A DNA stretch of 64,000 bases from Halomonas sp. GD1P12 (GCF_025725645.1 NZ_CP107007.1:1984001-2048000); one strand, 5' to 3'. Positions 26,786-37,473 are shown, counted from the stretch's first letter. The notes: generated by a model from the letters alone, not told the origin. Numbers and translations: made by a program.

Positions 26786-26966
26786 TTTTTATCCTTGTAT
26801 GCCCCTTTTGAAGGCAGTGTTGTCGGTGTCGACCGTTTTTGCCAGTGGATATAACCGGCAGCGATCAACGCAACACGTGAACAGTAACGCAGCGAACCAC
26901 TTTTAGAGATACGACTTAGGGCGCAGAGCCCAAGCGCGCGCTTGGAAAACGCTAACAAGATGGGGG

Positions 26967-27734
26967 TTAAGCGGCGGAGCGCCTGGCCAGCGCCTGCTGG
27001 AAAAGGTCGAAAAGGCTATCGACGGTGAGTGCCAGCAGCGCGATCAAGAGCGCGCCCTGGAGGACGTAAGCCATGTTGGCATTGACGATGCCGGAGATGA
27101 TCGGGTCGCCCAGGTTGCTCGCCCCGACCGTCGCCCCCAGCGCGGCGGTGGCGATATTGATCGTGATCGAAGTGCGGATGCCGGCGAGAATCACCGGAGC
27201 AGCGAGCGGCAGCTCCACACGCCAGAGAATTTGTCGCTGGGTCATGCCCATGGCGAGCGCCGCCTCTTTGGTACCAACGTCCACGCCCTGTAGACCCGCC
27301 AGCGTGTTGCGCAAAATGGGCAAAAGCCCGTACAGCATGAGCGCAACGATGATCGGAAGCGTGCCAAAGCCCAGCACCGGTACCGCCAGCGCCAGTACCG
27401 CTACCGGCGGAAAGGTCTGGCCAATGGAGGCAAGCTGACCCGCCAGCGGCAGAAAGTCGCGCCCACGCCGGCGGGTGACGCCGATGCCCGCCAGCACGCC
27501 GACCACGATAGTGACCGCTCCGGCCACGCCGACCACCAGTAAATGGCGGCCCAACAGGTCGAGAAAGCTGGCGCGGCTATAGATGACCTGGCGGGCATCC
27601 GGTGCAACCCAGCGAAAAAAACCGTCGACATAGGGCATGCCGAAGACCGCCAGCGCCAGCAGCGCCAACCAGCCAAGCGGCACCAGCCAGCGCGGTGAAC
27701 AACCGGGGCGCAACGATTCAACATTAGCCTGCAC
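26967..27734 (-). CDS. Osmoprotectant ABC transporter permease (OpuBB/YehW-like)
   Basis: A 255-residue inner-membrane permease with about six spans. The coupling EAA-like loop reads TKEAALAMGMTQRQILWRVE, followed by LPLAAPVILAGIRTSITINI, typical of the OpuCB/YehW group that imports glycine betaine, choline or related quaternary amines. It overlaps the ATPase gene by 11 bases and is the last gene of the leftward importer operon. A halophile would use such a system against osmotic stress, but the ligand is not fixed by sequence. Confidence 0.87.
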   Translation of the reverse strand: MQANVESLRPGCSPRWLVPLGWLALLALAVFGMPYVDGFFRWVAPDARQVIYSRASFLDLLGRHLLVVGVAGAVTIVVGVLAGIGVTRRRGRDFLPLAGQLASIGQTFPPVAVLALAVPVLGFGTLPIIVALMLYGLLPILRNTLAGLQGVDVGTKEAALAMGMTQRQILWRVELPLAAPVILAGIRTSITINIATAALGATVGASNLGDPIISGIVNANMAYVLQGALLIALLALTVDSLFDLFQQALARRSAA

Positions 27735-28689
27735 GGTGAGCGCCCCGCTCGGTCTGGGCTTCCTTGATCAACCGGCGAAGCGTGAGCTCACCGATGGGCA
27801 CGTCGCTTGAGTCGACCACCGTGAGCCGGTCGCAGTGATCGCGCATCATCATCGAAAGCCCCTGGCGCAGGGTGAAGTCGCCGGGAATACGCGCATGGGC
27901 AGGAATGGCCGAGCCAAGCGAGGTCATGTGATCCCTCACCCTGGTCAGCGCGGCCTGCTTGAGCCCGCGCTCGAGCCCGCCGAGCATGGATTCCACGAAG
28001 GCGTCCGCCGGGTGCTGTAAAAGCGCCAGCGGGCTGCCCTGCTGCACGATGCGACCATCGCGCATCACCACCAGGTGGTCGGCAAGCTTCAACGCCTCGT
28101 CCATGTCGTGGGTAACGAACACTACGGTCTTGTGCAGTTTGGCCTGCAGGCGTAAAAGCTCGTCCTGGAGTTTTTCGCGCGTCAGTGGGTCGAGCGCGCC
28201 AAACGGCTCGTCCATTAGCAGAATATCCGGGTCGGCGGCCAGCGCCCGGGCAACGCCCACTCGCTGCGCCTGACCGCCGGAGAGCTGGTGAGGGTACTTG
28301 TGGGCGAACTCGTTCACGGGCAGTCCGAAAACGCCCATCAGCTCCTCCACCCGCGCGTTGACCTTCTCGGCGGGCCATTTCAAAAGCCTTGGCACCAGGC
28401 CGATATTGCGCGCCACGCTCCAGTGGGGAAACAGCCCGGTACTCTGGATAACGTAGCCGATACGCCGTCTTAGCTTGACCGGATCGAAGCTCTCGAGAGG
28501 CTCGCCATTCAGCGTGATCTCGCCGTCGCTATGCGGGATCAGCCGGTTGATCATGCGAAGCGTGGTCGACTTCCCACAGCCGGACGTGCCGACCAGCGCA
28601 CAGAACTTGCCCTGGCCGACGGTCAGCGAGATATCGTCGACCGCGGTGGCTTCACCAAAGCGCTTGGAAACGTGAGAGAGCTCGATCAT
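27724..28689 (-). CDS. Osmoprotectant ABC transporter ATP-binding protein (OpuCA/YehX-like)
   Basis: A 321-residue ATPase: Walker A GTSGCGKSTTLRMINRL, signature LSGGQAQRVGVARALA, Walker B ILLMDEPFGALDP. After the nucleotide-binding domain (about 1-240) a short C-terminal extension ends with one CBS-like repeat (DRLTVVDSSDVPIGELTLRRL), which in OpuA-type ATPases senses ionic strength. It overlaps the upstream permease gene by 4 bases. Confidence 0.9.
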   Translation of the reverse strand: MIELSHVSKRFGEATAVDDISLTVGQGKFCALVGTSGCGKSTTLRMINRLIPHSDGEITLNGEPLESFDPVKLRRRIGYVIQSTGLFPHWSVARNIGLVPRLLKWPAEKVNARVEELMGVFGLPVNEFAHKYPHQLSGGQAQRVGVARALAADPDILLMDEPFGALDPLTREKLQDELLRLQAKLHKTVVFVTHDMDEALKLADHLVVMRDGRIVQQGSPLALLQHPADAFVESMLGGLERGLKQAALTRVRDHMTSLGSAIPAHARIPGDFTLRQGLSMMMRDHCDRLTVVDSSDVPIGELTLRRLIKEAQTERGAHRAG

Positions 28690-29882
28690 GCCTGTCCTCC
28701 GTGACGGGTGAGTTCGGCCAGCGCCCCGAGCCCGGCATCCACGATCAGCGCCATGACCACGATCGGCAGCGCCCCGAGCAGCACCATGTCCATGGCGGCC
28801 TGGCCCAGCCCCTGAAAAATGAACGTGCCCAATCCACCGGCGCCGATCAGTGCGGCCACCGCGGTAAGTCCCACGGCCTGAACGGTGGTGATACGCACGC
28901 CTTCCAGCAGCACCGGCAGCGCCAGCGGAAACCGAACCTGCCAGAACCGTTGGGCCGGTCGCATCCCCATGGCGGTAGCGGCTTCCAGCGTGTCCGGGCG
29001 CACCTCGCCCAGCGCAATATAGGTGTTTCGCGCAATGGGCAGCAGGCTATAGGCGATCAGCGCGACCAGCGCCGGCGTATTGCCGATGCCGCTCACGCCG
29101 AGATCGCGCAAAAAAGTCACGTTGGCACCAAGCCAGGCAAGCGGCGCCAGCAAGAGCCCGAAAAGCGCCAGACTGGGGATGGTTTGAAAGAAGTTCAGTA
29201 GCGCAAACCCGACTTTTTCCACTCGAGTGAAACGGCGCATCAACAGCGCAATCGTCATACCCAGTACCAGGCTTACGCCCACGGCGCTGGCGACCAGCAC
29301 CAGATGCTGGGACAAGGCGGCGTAAAACGCACTCTGACGCGAATGGAGCTCCTGTACCAGCGCCAACTCGTCGAGCCAGAGGCGAGCGCAGAGCCACCAG
29401 ACGAGCGTCACGCCGACCAGCAGCGCGGCGGTGGCCAGGCGTTTGAGCCCAAGACGCAGGCGAAGCTCGATCAGACACAACAGCAGCACGAACAGCAGCG
29501 TCCAGTAGCCCGCACCGATACCGAGCCGCGCCTGGGCAAGCGCCGGGTCGATTAGCAAATGACCAGCGACCATCAACCCGAAGGGCATCAGCAGCAAAAT
29601 CAGCACCACGAGCAGCAGCATCGCTTGGTAATTGACCGGCTCGGCCTTGAGCGACATCGCCGCCAGCGCCAGAAGCAACAGCGAGATCAAAAGCGCTCCC
29701 ACCACGCCGAACGCATCGACGACGCCAAACGTACTACCGGGGACGATACGGTTGGGCGCAACGCTGACCGTGGAGGTCAGCCAAAGCGCCGCGAGCATGA
29801 CGATCGAAAGCGTCAGCAGTACCGCATTGGGCGCAAGCGTTCGCGCCCCGGCCTTGAGCCGGGCCACTGCCCGTAATGGCAT
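28686..29882 (-). CDS. Osmoprotectant ABC transporter permease (YehY-like, long form)
   Basis: A 398-residue permease with about ten hydrophobic segments, longer than the partner at 26967 because of an N-terminal membrane region of about 180 residues. The C-terminal half has the permease core with EVRPDTLEAATAMGMRPAQR (coupling loop) and FPLALPVLLEGVRITTVQAV. Length and architecture match YehY-type subunits of the E. coli YehZYXW importer. Gap of 3 bases after the binding-protein gene. Confidence 0.87.
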   Translation of the reverse strand: MPLRAVARLKAGARTLAPNAVLLTLSIVMLAALWLTSTVSVAPNRIVPGSTFGVVDAFGVVGALLISLLLLALAAMSLKAEPVNYQAMLLLVVLILLLMPFGLMVAGHLLIDPALAQARLGIGAGYWTLLFVLLLCLIELRLRLGLKRLATAALLVGVTLVWWLCARLWLDELALVQELHSRQSAFYAALSQHLVLVASAVGVSLVLGMTIALLMRRFTRVEKVGFALLNFFQTIPSLALFGLLLAPLAWLGANVTFLRDLGVSGIGNTPALVALIAYSLLPIARNTYIALGEVRPDTLEAATAMGMRPAQRFWQVRFPLALPVLLEGVRITTVQAVGLTAVAALIGAGGLGTFIFQGLGQAAMDMVLLGALPIVVMALIVDAGLGALAELTRHGGQA

Positions 29883-29885
29883 CGA

Positions 29886-30794
29886 TCAGTCGCCCAGGCT
29901 ATCGAGGTAGTCGCGGGCCACCTGATCCGGCGACAGTCCGTTGACCGCTACGTCGGCGTTCAAGCGCTGCAGGGTTTCGAGATCAAGCGTCTCGAACACC
30001 GCCTCCAGGCTCTCCTCGATGGCCGGGTAGGTGTCGAGTACGCTTTCACGCACCAGCGGCGCGGGCTGATAGATCGGCTGCACGCCTTTGGTGTCCTCGA
30101 GCACGACGAGGTTGAGCGCGTTGAGTCCGCCGTCGGTGCCGTAGGTCATCGCCGCGTTGACGCCGCTGGTTTGCTGAGCGGCGGCGCGCATGGTGGCAGC
30201 CGTGTTGCCGCCGGAAAGCACCAGCAGCTGATCGTCGGACAGCTCGAAGCCATAGGCGTTCTGGAACGCCGGCAGCGCCTGCTCGGATTCGACGAACTCG
30301 GCGCTGGCGGCGAACTTGAATTCACCGCCCTGCTCCAGGTACTCGGCCAAATCGTCCAGCGTCTTGAGATCGTTCTCCTCGGCCAGGTCGCCGCGCACGC
30401 TGATCGCCCAGGTGTTGTTGGCGCTGGCCGGGCGCAGCCACACCAGACCATTTTGCGCGTCGCGCTCGCGCACGGCTTCAAAGGCCTGATCGGCGTCGTT
30501 CCAGACCGGGCTGTCGGTCATGTCGAAAAAGAACGCGCCGTTGCCGGTGTACTCCGGGTAGAGATCGATTTCGCCGGCTTCGATGGCGCTTCGTACCACG
30601 CTGGTGGCACCGAGCTGCAGACGGTTTTCCGTCGGAATCCCTTCGCGCTCCAACGTCTGAATGATCAGCTCGCCAAGCACCGAGCCTTCGGTATCGATTT
30701 TCGACGCGACGACCACCGGATCATCGGCCTGGGCGGCGCTGGTTGTGAGGGCGAGCGCCAGCGTTGCAAGCGTGGGTTTAACCATGGAGCGCAT
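29886..30794 (-). CDS. Osmoprotectant ABC transporter substrate-binding protein (YehZ/OsmF-like)
   Basis: A 302-residue periplasmic binding protein with a signal peptide ending ALTTSAAQA, followed by DDPVVVASKIDTEGSVLGEL and DLYPEYTGNGAFFFD, both characteristic of the OpuAC type II / OsmF family of quaternary-amine binders. Three in-frame ATG codons lie at 30803, 30800 and 30794; AAAGGA at 30803-30808 is correctly spaced only for 30794. First gene of the importer operon, about 82 bases after the cysS stop. Confidence 0.88.
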   Translation of the reverse strand: MRSMVKPTLATLALALTTSAAQADDPVVVASKIDTEGSVLGELIIQTLEREGIPTENRLQLGATSVVRSAIEAGEIDLYPEYTGNGAFFFDMTDSPVWNDADQAFEAVRERDAQNGLVWLRPASANNTWAISVRGDLAEENDLKTLDDLAEYLEQGGEFKFAASAEFVESEQALPAFQNAYGFELSDDQLLVLSGGNTAATMRAAAQQTSGVNAAMTYGTDGGLNALNLVVLEDTKGVQPIYQPAPLVRESVLDTYPAIEESLEAVFETLDLETLQRLNADVAVNGLSPDQVARDYLDSLGD

Positions 30795-30876
30795 TGTCAT
30801 CATCCTTTATTCAATTGGCTCATCAAAGCGTTGAGTATAGGTGTCGCGCCGTCAAGCGCCACACCCACTCCCCGCT

Positions 30877-32268
30877 CTAGCTCGCCTCGACCACCCAGGT
30901 CGTGCCCTCGCGGGAGTCCTTGAGCACGATACCGAGCGCTGCCAGCTCGTCGCGAATGGCGTCAGCCCGGGCGAAGTCCTTGTCCATCTTGGCCTGCTTG
31001 CGCTGCTCGATCTTCTCTTCGATGTCGGCGTCGCTGATCGCCGCGCTCGCGGTGCCCTTGAGAAACGCGCTCGGTGCCTGCTGTAAAAGCCCCAGCACGC
31101 CGGCCAGGCGAACGAGCTCAAAAGCCAACGCCGGCGCGCCCGACGGCGCCTCGGTTTTGGCGCGGTTCACTTCGCGGGCCAGATCGAATAGCACCGCCAG
31201 CGCTTCCGGGGTGTTGAAGTCGTCGTCCATCGCCGCCTTGAAGCGAGCATCGAACGATGTCTCCTCCATCGGCTGCGACGCAGAGGCAAGTTCGACACCG
31301 TCAAGCGCGGTGTAGAAGCGGATCAGCGATTTTCGCGCCTCGACCAGCGAGCCCACCGAGTAGTTGATCGGGCTTCGGTAGTGACTCGCCACCAGTAGAA
31401 AACGCACCACTTCCGGGTCGTGCTCTTCGAGCACGTCGCGGATGGTGAAGAAGTTGCCGAGCGACTTGGACATCTTCTCCTGGTCGACGCGCACCGCGCC
31501 CGCGTGCATCCAGGTATTGACGTAGGTCTGGCCGGTGGCGGCCTCGGATTGGGCGATCTCGTTTTCGTGGTGCGGGAAGGTCAAGTCCGGGCCGCCGCCG
31601 TGAATATCGAACGTATTGCCCAGGCAGCACGTCGACATCGCCGAGCACTCGATGTGCCAGCCAGGCCGACCGTCGCCCCAGGGCGAGCCCCAGTGCGCCT
31701 CACCCGGCTTGGCGGCTTTCCAGAGTACGAAATCGAGCGGGTCTTCCTTGTGCGTGTCCACCTCGATACGAGAACCCGCGCGCATGTCGTCGAGCTGGCG
31801 GTTGTTGAGCTTGCCGTAGCCTGCGAACTTGCGTACCCGGTAGTAGACGTCGCCGTTGTCGGCACGGTAAGCAAAGCCCTTGTCGATCAGCGTCTCGATC
31901 ATCGCGGTGATGTCGTCGATATGGCCAGTGGCCCGCGGCTCTCGTGACGGCGGAAGCACCCCAAGACGCGCCTCGTCCTCGTGCATCGCGGCGATCATGC
32001 GCTCGGTGAGCGCGCCGATCGGCTCGTCGTTCTCTTCGGCGCGCTTTAAAATCTTGTCATCGATGTCGGTGATATTGCGCACGTAGTCGACCTCGAACCC
32101 GCGCTCGCGCAGGTAGCGGGTGATCACATCAAACGCCACCATCACCCGGGCGTGACCCAGGTGGCAGTAGTCGTACACCGTCATGCCGCACACGTACATG
32201 CGCACCTTGCCAGGCTCGATCGGGGTGAAGGTTTCCTTGGCCCGGGTAAGCGTGTTGTAGATCTGCAT
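30877..32268 (-). CDS. cysS: Cysteinyl-tRNA synthetase
   Basis: A 463-residue class I synthetase that charges tRNA-Cys. HIGH-like motif in [15 protein letters not shown] (about 27-41), zinc ligands including the first Cys of that segment and HIECSAMS, and the KMSKS motif in [12 protein letters not shown] (about 267-278). ATG 32268 was chosen because GAGG lies 5-9 bases upstream; the GTG two codons earlier lacks this spacing. It follows glnS by 7 bases and is probably cotranscribed with it. Confidence 0.97.
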   Translation of the reverse strand: MQIYNTLTRAKETFTPIEPGKVRMYVCGMTVYDYCHLGHARVMVAFDVITRYLRERGFEVDYVRNITDIDDKILKRAEENDEPIGALTERMIAAMHEDEARLGVLPPSREPRATGHIDDITAMIETLIDKGFAYRADNGDVYYRVRKFAGYGKLNNRQLDDMRAGSRIEVDTHKEDPLDFVLWKAAKPGEAHWGSPWGDGRPGWHIECSAMSTCCLGNTFDIHGGGPDLTFPHHENEIAQSEAATGQTYVNTWMHAGAVRVDQEKMSKSLGNFFTIRDVLEEHDPEVVRFLLVASHYRSPINYSVGSLVEARKSLIRFYTALDGVELASASQPMEETSFDARFKAAMDDDFNTPEALAVLFDLAREVNRAKTEAPSGAPALAFELVRLAGVLGLLQQAPSAFLKGTASAAISDADIEEKIEQRKQAKMDKDFARADAIRDELAALGIVLKDSREGTTWVVEAS

Positions 32269-32275
32269 GGCCACC

Positions 32276-33955
32276 TCAGCCCTTTTTCTGAATTTTCGCC
32301 CAGCTATCCTTCAGCCCGACGGTGCGGTTGAAGACGAGCTTGTCCGGCGTCGAGAGGTGGCGGTCGGCGCAGAAGTAGCCCACCCGCTCGAACTGGTAGC
32401 GCGACTCCGGCTTGGCATCCGCAAGGCTCGGCTCGCCAACGGCCTGGCAGACGACCAGCGACTCCGGGTTCAGGTGATCGAGGAAGTCGGAGTCCTTGTC
32501 ACGGTCCGGCTGCTCGACCATGAACAGGTTGTCGTAGAGGCGCACTTCCATGGGCACGCCGTGAACCGCGCTCACCCAGTGGATCACGCCCTTGACCTTG
32601 CGCCCTTCCGGGTTCTTGCCGAGGGTATCGAAATCCACCGAGCAGCGAAGCTCCTCGATCTCGCCGGCGTCATCCTTGATTACTTCGTCACAGCAGATCA
32701 CGTAGCTGTTACGTAGGCGCACTTCCTTGCCCGGCGCCAGGCGGAAGAACTTCTTGGGGGCGTCCTCCATGAAGTCTTCCTGATCGATATAGAGCTCGCG
32801 GGTCAGCGGCACGCGGCGCACGGGCATGTCGTCGCGGGCCGGGTGACCGGGCACCTCGTACACCTCCTCGAAGCCTTCGTCGACGTTGGTCAGCACCACC
32901 TTGAGCGGCTTCATCACGCACATCGCGCGCGGGGCATTGTCCTCGAGATCCGAGCGGATCGCGTGGGTCAGCATGGCGATGTCGACCAGACCGCCGTCGG
33001 CGCGGGTCACGCCGATCATTTCGCAGAACTTGCGAATCGAGGCCGGGGTGTAGCCGCGCCGGCGCATGCCGGAGATGGTCGGCATGCGCGGGTCGTCCCA
33101 GCCCTCGACGATCTTCTCATCGACCAGCAGTTTCAGCTTGCGCTTGGAGGTGAGCGTGTAGTTCAGGTTCAGGCGCGCAAACTCGATCTGGCGCGGCTTG
33201 CTGGGCACCGGCAGGTTGTTCAAAAACCACTCGTAAAGCGGGCGGTGATCCTCGAACTCCAGGGTGCAGATCGAGTGGGTGACGCCTTCGAGCGCATCCG
33301 ACTGGCCGTGGGTGAAGTCGTAAGAGGGGTAGATCTTCCAGGCATCGCCCGTCTGGTGGTGGCTTGCGTGGCGAATGCGGTAAAGAATCGGGTCGCGCAG
33401 GTTGATGTTCGGCGAGGCCATGTCGATTTTGGCGCGCAGCACCTTTTCGCCTTCACCGAACTCACCCAGGCGCATGCGCTCGAGCAGATCCAGGTTCTCC
33501 TCGACCCCGCGCTCGCGATAAGGGCTCGGGCGGCCGGGTTCGGTCAGCGTGCCGCGGTATTCGCGAATCTCGTCAGGATTCAGGTCATCGACGTAGGCCT
33601 TGCCTTCGCGCACCAGGTGCTGCGCCCAGGCGTAGAGCTGGTCGAAATAGCTCGATGCAAAGCGCACCTCGCCCGCCCACTCGAACCCCAGCCACTCGAC
33701 GTCCTCCTTGATGGCGTCGATGTAGGCCTGTTCTTCCTTCGCCGGGTTGGTATCGTCGAACCGCAGATGACAGTCACCACCGAGCTCACGCGCCAACCCG
33801 AAGTTGAGACAGATCGACTTGGCGTGGCCAATGTGCAAAAAGCCGTTGGGCTCCGGGGGGAAACGCGTCACGATCGTGCTGACCTGCCCGCTTTCGATCT
33901 CGTCGCGTACCTGGTTGCGAATGAAGTTCGGCGCTTTGGTGGTCTCGTTGGTCAT
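32276..33955 (-). CDS. glnS: Glutaminyl-tRNA synthetase
   Basis: A 559-residue class I synthetase for tRNA-Gln. It carries [20 protein letters not shown] (HIGH region), [18 protein letters not shown] and the [14 protein letters not shown] stretch that serves as KMSKS loop, then the two beta-barrel anticodon-binding domains. ATG 33955 ([14 protein letters not shown]) gives the normal length; a frame reaching to 34168 would cross the ppiB start region and is not credible. The gene is divergent from ppiB, with 166 bases between the start codons for both promoters. Confidence 0.96.
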   Translation of the reverse strand: MTNETTKAPNFIRNQVRDEIESGQVSTIVTRFPPEPNGFLHIGHAKSICLNFGLARELGGDCHLRFDDTNPAKEEQAYIDAIKEDVEWLGFEWAGEVRFASSYFDQLYAWAQHLVREGKAYVDDLNPDEIREYRGTLTEPGRPSPYRERGVEENLDLLERMRLGEFGEGEKVLRAKIDMASPNINLRDPILYRIRHASHHQTGDAWKIYPSYDFTHGQSDALEGVTHSICTLEFEDHRPLYEWFLNNLPVPSKPRQIEFARLNLNYTLTSKRKLKLLVDEKIVEGWDDPRMPTISGMRRRGYTPASIRKFCEMIGVTRADGGLVDIAMLTHAIRSDLEDNAPRAMCVMKPLKVVLTNVDEGFEEVYEVPGHPARDDMPVRRVPLTRELYIDQEDFMEDAPKKFFRLAPGKEVRLRNSYVICCDEVIKDDAGEIEELRCSVDFDTLGKNPEGRKVKGVIHWVSAVHGVPMEVRLYDNLFMVEQPDRDKDSDFLDHLNPESLVVCQAVGEPSLADAKPESRYQFERVGYFCADRHLSTPDKLVFNRTVGLKDSWAKIQKKG

Positions 33956-34121
33956 GGCGGTGTTGATAACCTCACAGTGGATGGCGTGCCGGACGAAAAG
34001 CAGTGCGCGTCGTCCCGGAGTAAAACCGTAGCGCTTCGCGGCGCCGGGCAAAACCGCTATTATAACGCGACGCCGATGCACAGCGCCAAGGCGAACGCCT
34101 TCATTCAACAGGAATTTAACC

Positions 34122-34619
34122 ATGATCGTATTACAGACCAGCATGGGCGACATCACCGTTGCGCTCAATCACGACAAGGCCCCGAACACCGCCGCCAACT
34201 TCGAGCAGTACGTGCGTGACGGCTTCTACGACGGCACGCTGTTTCACCGCGTGATCGACGGCTTCATGGTCCAGGGCGGCGGCTTCGACACCAACTTCGA
34301 GCAAAAGCCGACCCGCGACCCGATCGAAAACGAAGCCGACAACGGCCTTGAGAACACCATCGGCACACTCGCCATGGCGCGCACCCAGGACCCGCACTCG
34401 GCGAGTTCGCAGTTTTTCATCAACGTGGGTAACAACAGCTTTCTCAACCACAGCGGCAAGAACCTGCAGGGCTGGGGCTACGCGGTGTTCGGCGAAGTGG
34501 TCGACGGCATGGACGTGGTCAACGCCATCAAGGGTGTCTCCACGACCCGCCGCGGCATGCACGCCGACGTACCCGCCGAGGACGTCGTCATCGAGCGCGC
34601 CTACGTCAAAGACGAGTGA
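34122..34619 (+). CDS. ppiB: Peptidyl-prolyl cis-trans isomerase B (cyclophilin)
   Basis: A 165-residue cytoplasmic cyclophilin without signal peptide. The conserved core [13 protein letters not shown] holds the catalytic Arg, followed by [12 protein letters not shown] and [15 protein letters not shown]. The length and lack of a leader favour PpiB over the periplasmic PpiA. It speeds proline isomerisation during protein folding. The lpxH gene begins 14 bases after its stop, so the two are likely cotranscribed, an arrangement common in gammaproteobacteria. Confidence 0.95.
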   Translation: MIVLQTSMGDITVALNHDKAPNTAANFEQYVRDGFYDGTLFHRVIDGFMVQGGGFDTNFEQKPTRDPIENEADNGLENTIGTLAMARTQDPHSASSQFFINVGNNSFLNHSGKNLQGWGYAVFGEVVDGMDVVNAIKGVSTTRRGMHADVPAEDVVIERAYVKDE

Positions 34620-34633
34620 TCACCGGGAGGCCT

Positions 34634-35416
34634 ATGCGCACGCTGCTGGTAGCCGATACGCACTTGAGCGGCGATACCCCCGAGATCAACCGGGGGTTCT
34701 TTCGCTATCTTGAACACACCGCCCAGGGGGCCGAGGCGCTCTACATTCTGGGCGATCTGTTCGACGCCTGGATCGGCGACGACACCCTCGACGCCCCGCA
34801 CCCCAGCGCCCAGGTGGCAAGCGAGGTCGCCACGCGCCTGCGCGCGCTGGTCGATGCCGGTACCGCCGTCTATTTTCAGCACGGCAACCGCGACTTCTTG
34901 CTTGGCGAGCGCTTTTTAAGCGACTGCGGCGCCACGCTTTTGCCCGACACCTTCGAGACCGAGCTTCAGGGCCTGCCCGTCGTGCTGCTGCACGGCGACA
35001 GTCTCTGCACTCAGGACGAGAGCTACATGGCGTTTCGCGCCCAGTCGCGAAACCCCGAGTGGCAGGCGCACATTCTCGCCATGCCGCTGGGCGAGCGCCT
35101 GGCGCTGGCCAAAAAGCTGCGCCTGGAGTCGGACAGCGCCAATGCCGGCAAGGCCGAGGCGATCATGGACGTCACCCCGTCAGAGGTGACGGCGCTACTG
35201 CGCCAAACCGGCGTGAGCACCATGATTCACGGCCACACCCATCGCCCGATGGTGCACGAGCTGACCGTCGAGGACGTACCGGCCCGGCGCTTTGTTCTGG
35301 GCGATTGGCAGCCGCACCAGGGGTGGGACATCGTGATCGAAGCCTGTGATGGTTTGCCGACCCCGCGGCTTCGCCGCTTCGCGCTGGATGCGCCGCCCGA
35401 GCCGGACGCCGGTTAA
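34634..35416 (+). CDS. lpxH: UDP-2,3-diacylglucosamine diphosphatase
   Basis: A 260-residue calcineurin-like phosphoesterase in lipid A synthesis; it cleaves UDP-2,3-diacylglucosamine to lipid X. Metal-binding motifs in order: VADTHLSG, ILGDLFDAWIGDD, FQHGNRDFLLG, LLHGDSLC and HGHTHRPM. I chose ATG 34634 (MRTLLVADTHLS), preceded by GGGAGG at 34625-34630, although the spacing of three bases is short; a GTG at 34616 overlaps the ppiB stop. Confidence 0.95.
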   Translation: MRTLLVADTHLSGDTPEINRGFFRYLEHTAQGAEALYILGDLFDAWIGDDTLDAPHPSAQVASEVATRLRALVDAGTAVYFQHGNRDFLLGERFLSDCGATLLPDTFETELQGLPVVLLHGDSLCTQDESYMAFRAQSRNPEWQAHILAMPLGERLALAKKLRLESDSANAGKAEAIMDVTPSEVTALLRQTGVSTMIHGHTHRPMVHELTVEDVPARRFVLGDWQPHQGWDIVIEACDGLPTPRLRRFALDAPPEPDAG

Positions 35417-35458
35417 ACACGACCGGCGCGGCGCCAAAGGCACGCAACCCGCGGACAT

Positions 35459-35489
35459 GAAAAAGCCGATCCACTGGATCGGCTTTTTC
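35459..35489. terminator. Bidirectional terminator between lpxH and ppiD
   Basis: A perfect 14-bp stem with a 3-base loop (35473-35475). The stem begins GAAAAAG and ends CTTTTTC, giving five T residues at the end in either direction. It sits between the convergent lpxH and ppiD genes. Confidence 0.9.
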
Positions 35490-35538
35490 GTATCATTCAA
35501 GAGAGCCCTCCAGTGATAACGAGGGCTCGATTGAGTGT

Positions 35539-37362
35539 CTAACGCTCGATGTCGGCGTCGTCTCTGAGCTGCTCGATCAGCCCCTGGACCGCGGCCTGGG
35601 CGCGAAGCTGCTCGGAAATGCGGGCGACGAACTCACTCGCCTGATCGCCTTCGCCGCTCTCCGGCGTGCTTACGCTATCGAGCGCCACCACGGCCACGCT
35701 TGCGGGCATCAGTACGCTTGCGTAGCTTGAGTCACCGTCAACCGGGCGCGGCATGGCAAACACGCCGTCGACCAGCGTCGCCGGCAGCGTCGTCGGCCCC
35801 TGGCGGGAAATATCGCTGGCCTCTTGCCAGTCGATGTCGACCGACTCATCATCTCTCAGCGCCTCGATAAGCCGCTGGGCCTCTTCCTGCAGCGCATTTT
35901 GGCGCTGGGCGGCGGCGACGTATCCTTCGATGTCGCTTCGTACCTCGTCCAAAGGCAGCAGCGTGGCGTCACGGTGATCCGCCGCGCGCAGCACCAGCCG
36001 GCGGTCGTCGTCGAGCTCGATGACCTGGCTGTTGTAACCCTCTTCCAGCACGTCGTCGGTGAAGGCCTCGTCCATGACGCCGGGCTCTGAAAGCACGCCG
36101 GTACCGCCATCGCGGGTGATCCAGTCGGTCTGGTATAGCGTCAAGCCGAGATCCTCCGCCACACTTTGCAGATCGTCGGCGGCGAAGCTTTCGTCGATCA
36201 AACGCTGTACCTGGCGGTTGAAGTCGTCGTTGACCTCATCGAGCGCGGCGGTCTGCTCGAGGCTTTCACGCTGCTCCTCGAAACTTGGGCCTTCGACGCT
36301 GGTCACGCGCAGCACGTGGAAGGCGTTGCCCATTTCCACCAGCCCCGAGGTTTCACCTTCTGCCAGTGAGAACGCGGCGTCGTCAAACGCCTCGCCCATG
36401 ATGCCCGGGGAGACGACGCCCAGATCACCGCCCTGCTCGGCGCTGGCGGTATCGTCGGAGTACTCCTGGGCGACCTGCTCGAAGGATTCGCCGCCTTCGA
36501 TGGCAGCCAGCGCTTGCTCGGCGCGCGCCTTTGCCTCTTCACGGCTGCGCTCGTCGCCGAACGTCACCATGATGTGGGACATCTGGCGGTCGCTGGTCTG
36601 GCTCTGGGCGCGGTAAGCGCGGCGCAGCGCCGCATCGTCGACCTCGACGCTCTCAGCCATCTCCTGACGGTCGATCACCACGTACTCCACCTTCACCTGC
36701 TCTGGACGCTCGAAGCGCTCCGGGTGGGTATCGTAGTAGTCGCTGACCTGCTCGTCGGTGACGCTCGGATTGAAGTCGATATCGCCCTGGTCGAGCATCA
36801 CGTAGCGAAAGCTGCGCTGCTGGTTTTGCAGCGCGAGCATGCGTTCGCGTTCGCTGGGCAGCACGAAATCGCTTTGGGCCAGGCCCTGTTGCAGGTAGCT
36901 GCGCTTGAGATCGTTTCTTAGCTCTTCGCGAAACGCCAGTGGGGTATAGCCTGCACGGCCGAGCTGGTTGCGAAAGATATCTGCGTTGAAGCGGCCCTGC
37001 CCGTCCTGAAACTCAGGCAGCGTGACGATGACCTGATCGATCTGCTCGTCGGACAGATGGAAGCCGCCGTCGTCGGCGTACTGGCCCAACAGTTCCTGGG
37101 TAATCAGCTGGTCGAGCACGTCGTTTCGAAGCGCGCGCTCCTGCTCCGGCGGTACCTGGCCCGAGCGCATCGCTCGCTGCACCTCGACCTCTACCTGCTG
37201 GCGCATAATGGGTTCGCCATTGACGCTTGCCACTTGATTGGGGTCGCGACCGAAGGCGCTGAACAGCGACTCCACGCCAAACAGCGCCATGGCGGCCACC
37301 ATGAGCCCAATGATGATTTTAGCCCCCCAGCTTCGGGAACCGTTGCGAATACTTTGCAGCAT
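35539..37362 (-). CDS. ppiD: Periplasmic folding chaperone PpiD (SurA-N and parvulin-like)
   Basis: A 607-residue inner-membrane-anchored chaperone. One membrane span near the N-terminus (IIIGLMVAAMALFGVESLF, about 16-34), a SurA-like N-terminal chaperone region (ITQELLGQYADDGGFHLSDE), and a parvulin domain near 260-360 (MSHIMVTFGDERSREEAKAR, DLGVVSPGIMGEAFDDA). It helps outer-membrane proteins leave the Sec translocon. It lies after hupB, in the usual order lon-hupB-ppiD. Confidence 0.95.
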   Translation of the reverse strand: MLQSIRNGSRSWGAKIIIGLMVAAMALFGVESLFSAFGRDPNQVASVNGEPIMRQQVEVEVQRAMRSGQVPPEQERALRNDVLDQLITQELLGQYADDGGFHLSDEQIDQVIVTLPEFQDGQGRFNADIFRNQLGRAGYTPLAFREELRNDLKRSYLQQGLAQSDFVLPSERERMLALQNQQRSFRYVMLDQGDIDFNPSVTDEQVSDYYDTHPERFERPEQVKVEYVVIDRQEMAESVEVDDAALRRAYRAQSQTSDRQMSHIMVTFGDERSREEAKARAEQALAAIEGGESFEQVAQEYSDDTASAEQGGDLGVVSPGIMGEAFDDAAFSLAEGETSGLVEMGNAFHVLRVTSVEGPSFEEQRESLEQTAALDEVNDDFNRQVQRLIDESFAADDLQSVAEDLGLTLYQTDWITRDGGTGVLSEPGVMDEAFTDDVLEEGYNSQVIELDDDRRLVLRAADHRDATLLPLDEVRSDIEGYVAAAQRQNALQEEAQRLIEALRDDESVDIDWQEASDISRQGPTTLPATLVDGVFAMPRPVDGDSSYASVLMPASVAVVALDSVSTPESGEGDQASEFVARISEQLRAQAAVQGLIEQLRDDADIER

Positions 37363-37420
37363 GCTTGCCTCAGATCGTCACAGCCATTTGTCGCGCCCGG
37401 TGAGGGCCCTTTAAATAACA

Positions 37421-37448
37421 TGGGCGCATCGCTTTCGCGATGCGCCCA
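37421..37448 (-). terminator. Terminator after hupB
   Basis: A 12-bp perfect stem TGGGCGCATCGC / GCGATGCGCCCA with a 4-base loop, 26 bases after the hupB stop. On the minus strand it is followed by a loose T-rich stretch (TGTTATTT), so it may be only partly efficient ahead of ppiD. Confidence 0.65.
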
Positions 37449-37473
37449 TTACGTTACAGCAAACGCGGGTCAA

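Noticed and set aside
26930..26945. 16-bp perfect palindrome CCAAGCGCGCGCTTGG after the osmoprotectant operon
   Set aside because: In GC-rich DNA such repeats of CG are common, and the T-run lies on the wrong side for a terminator of the leftward operon. No second copy suggests an operator.
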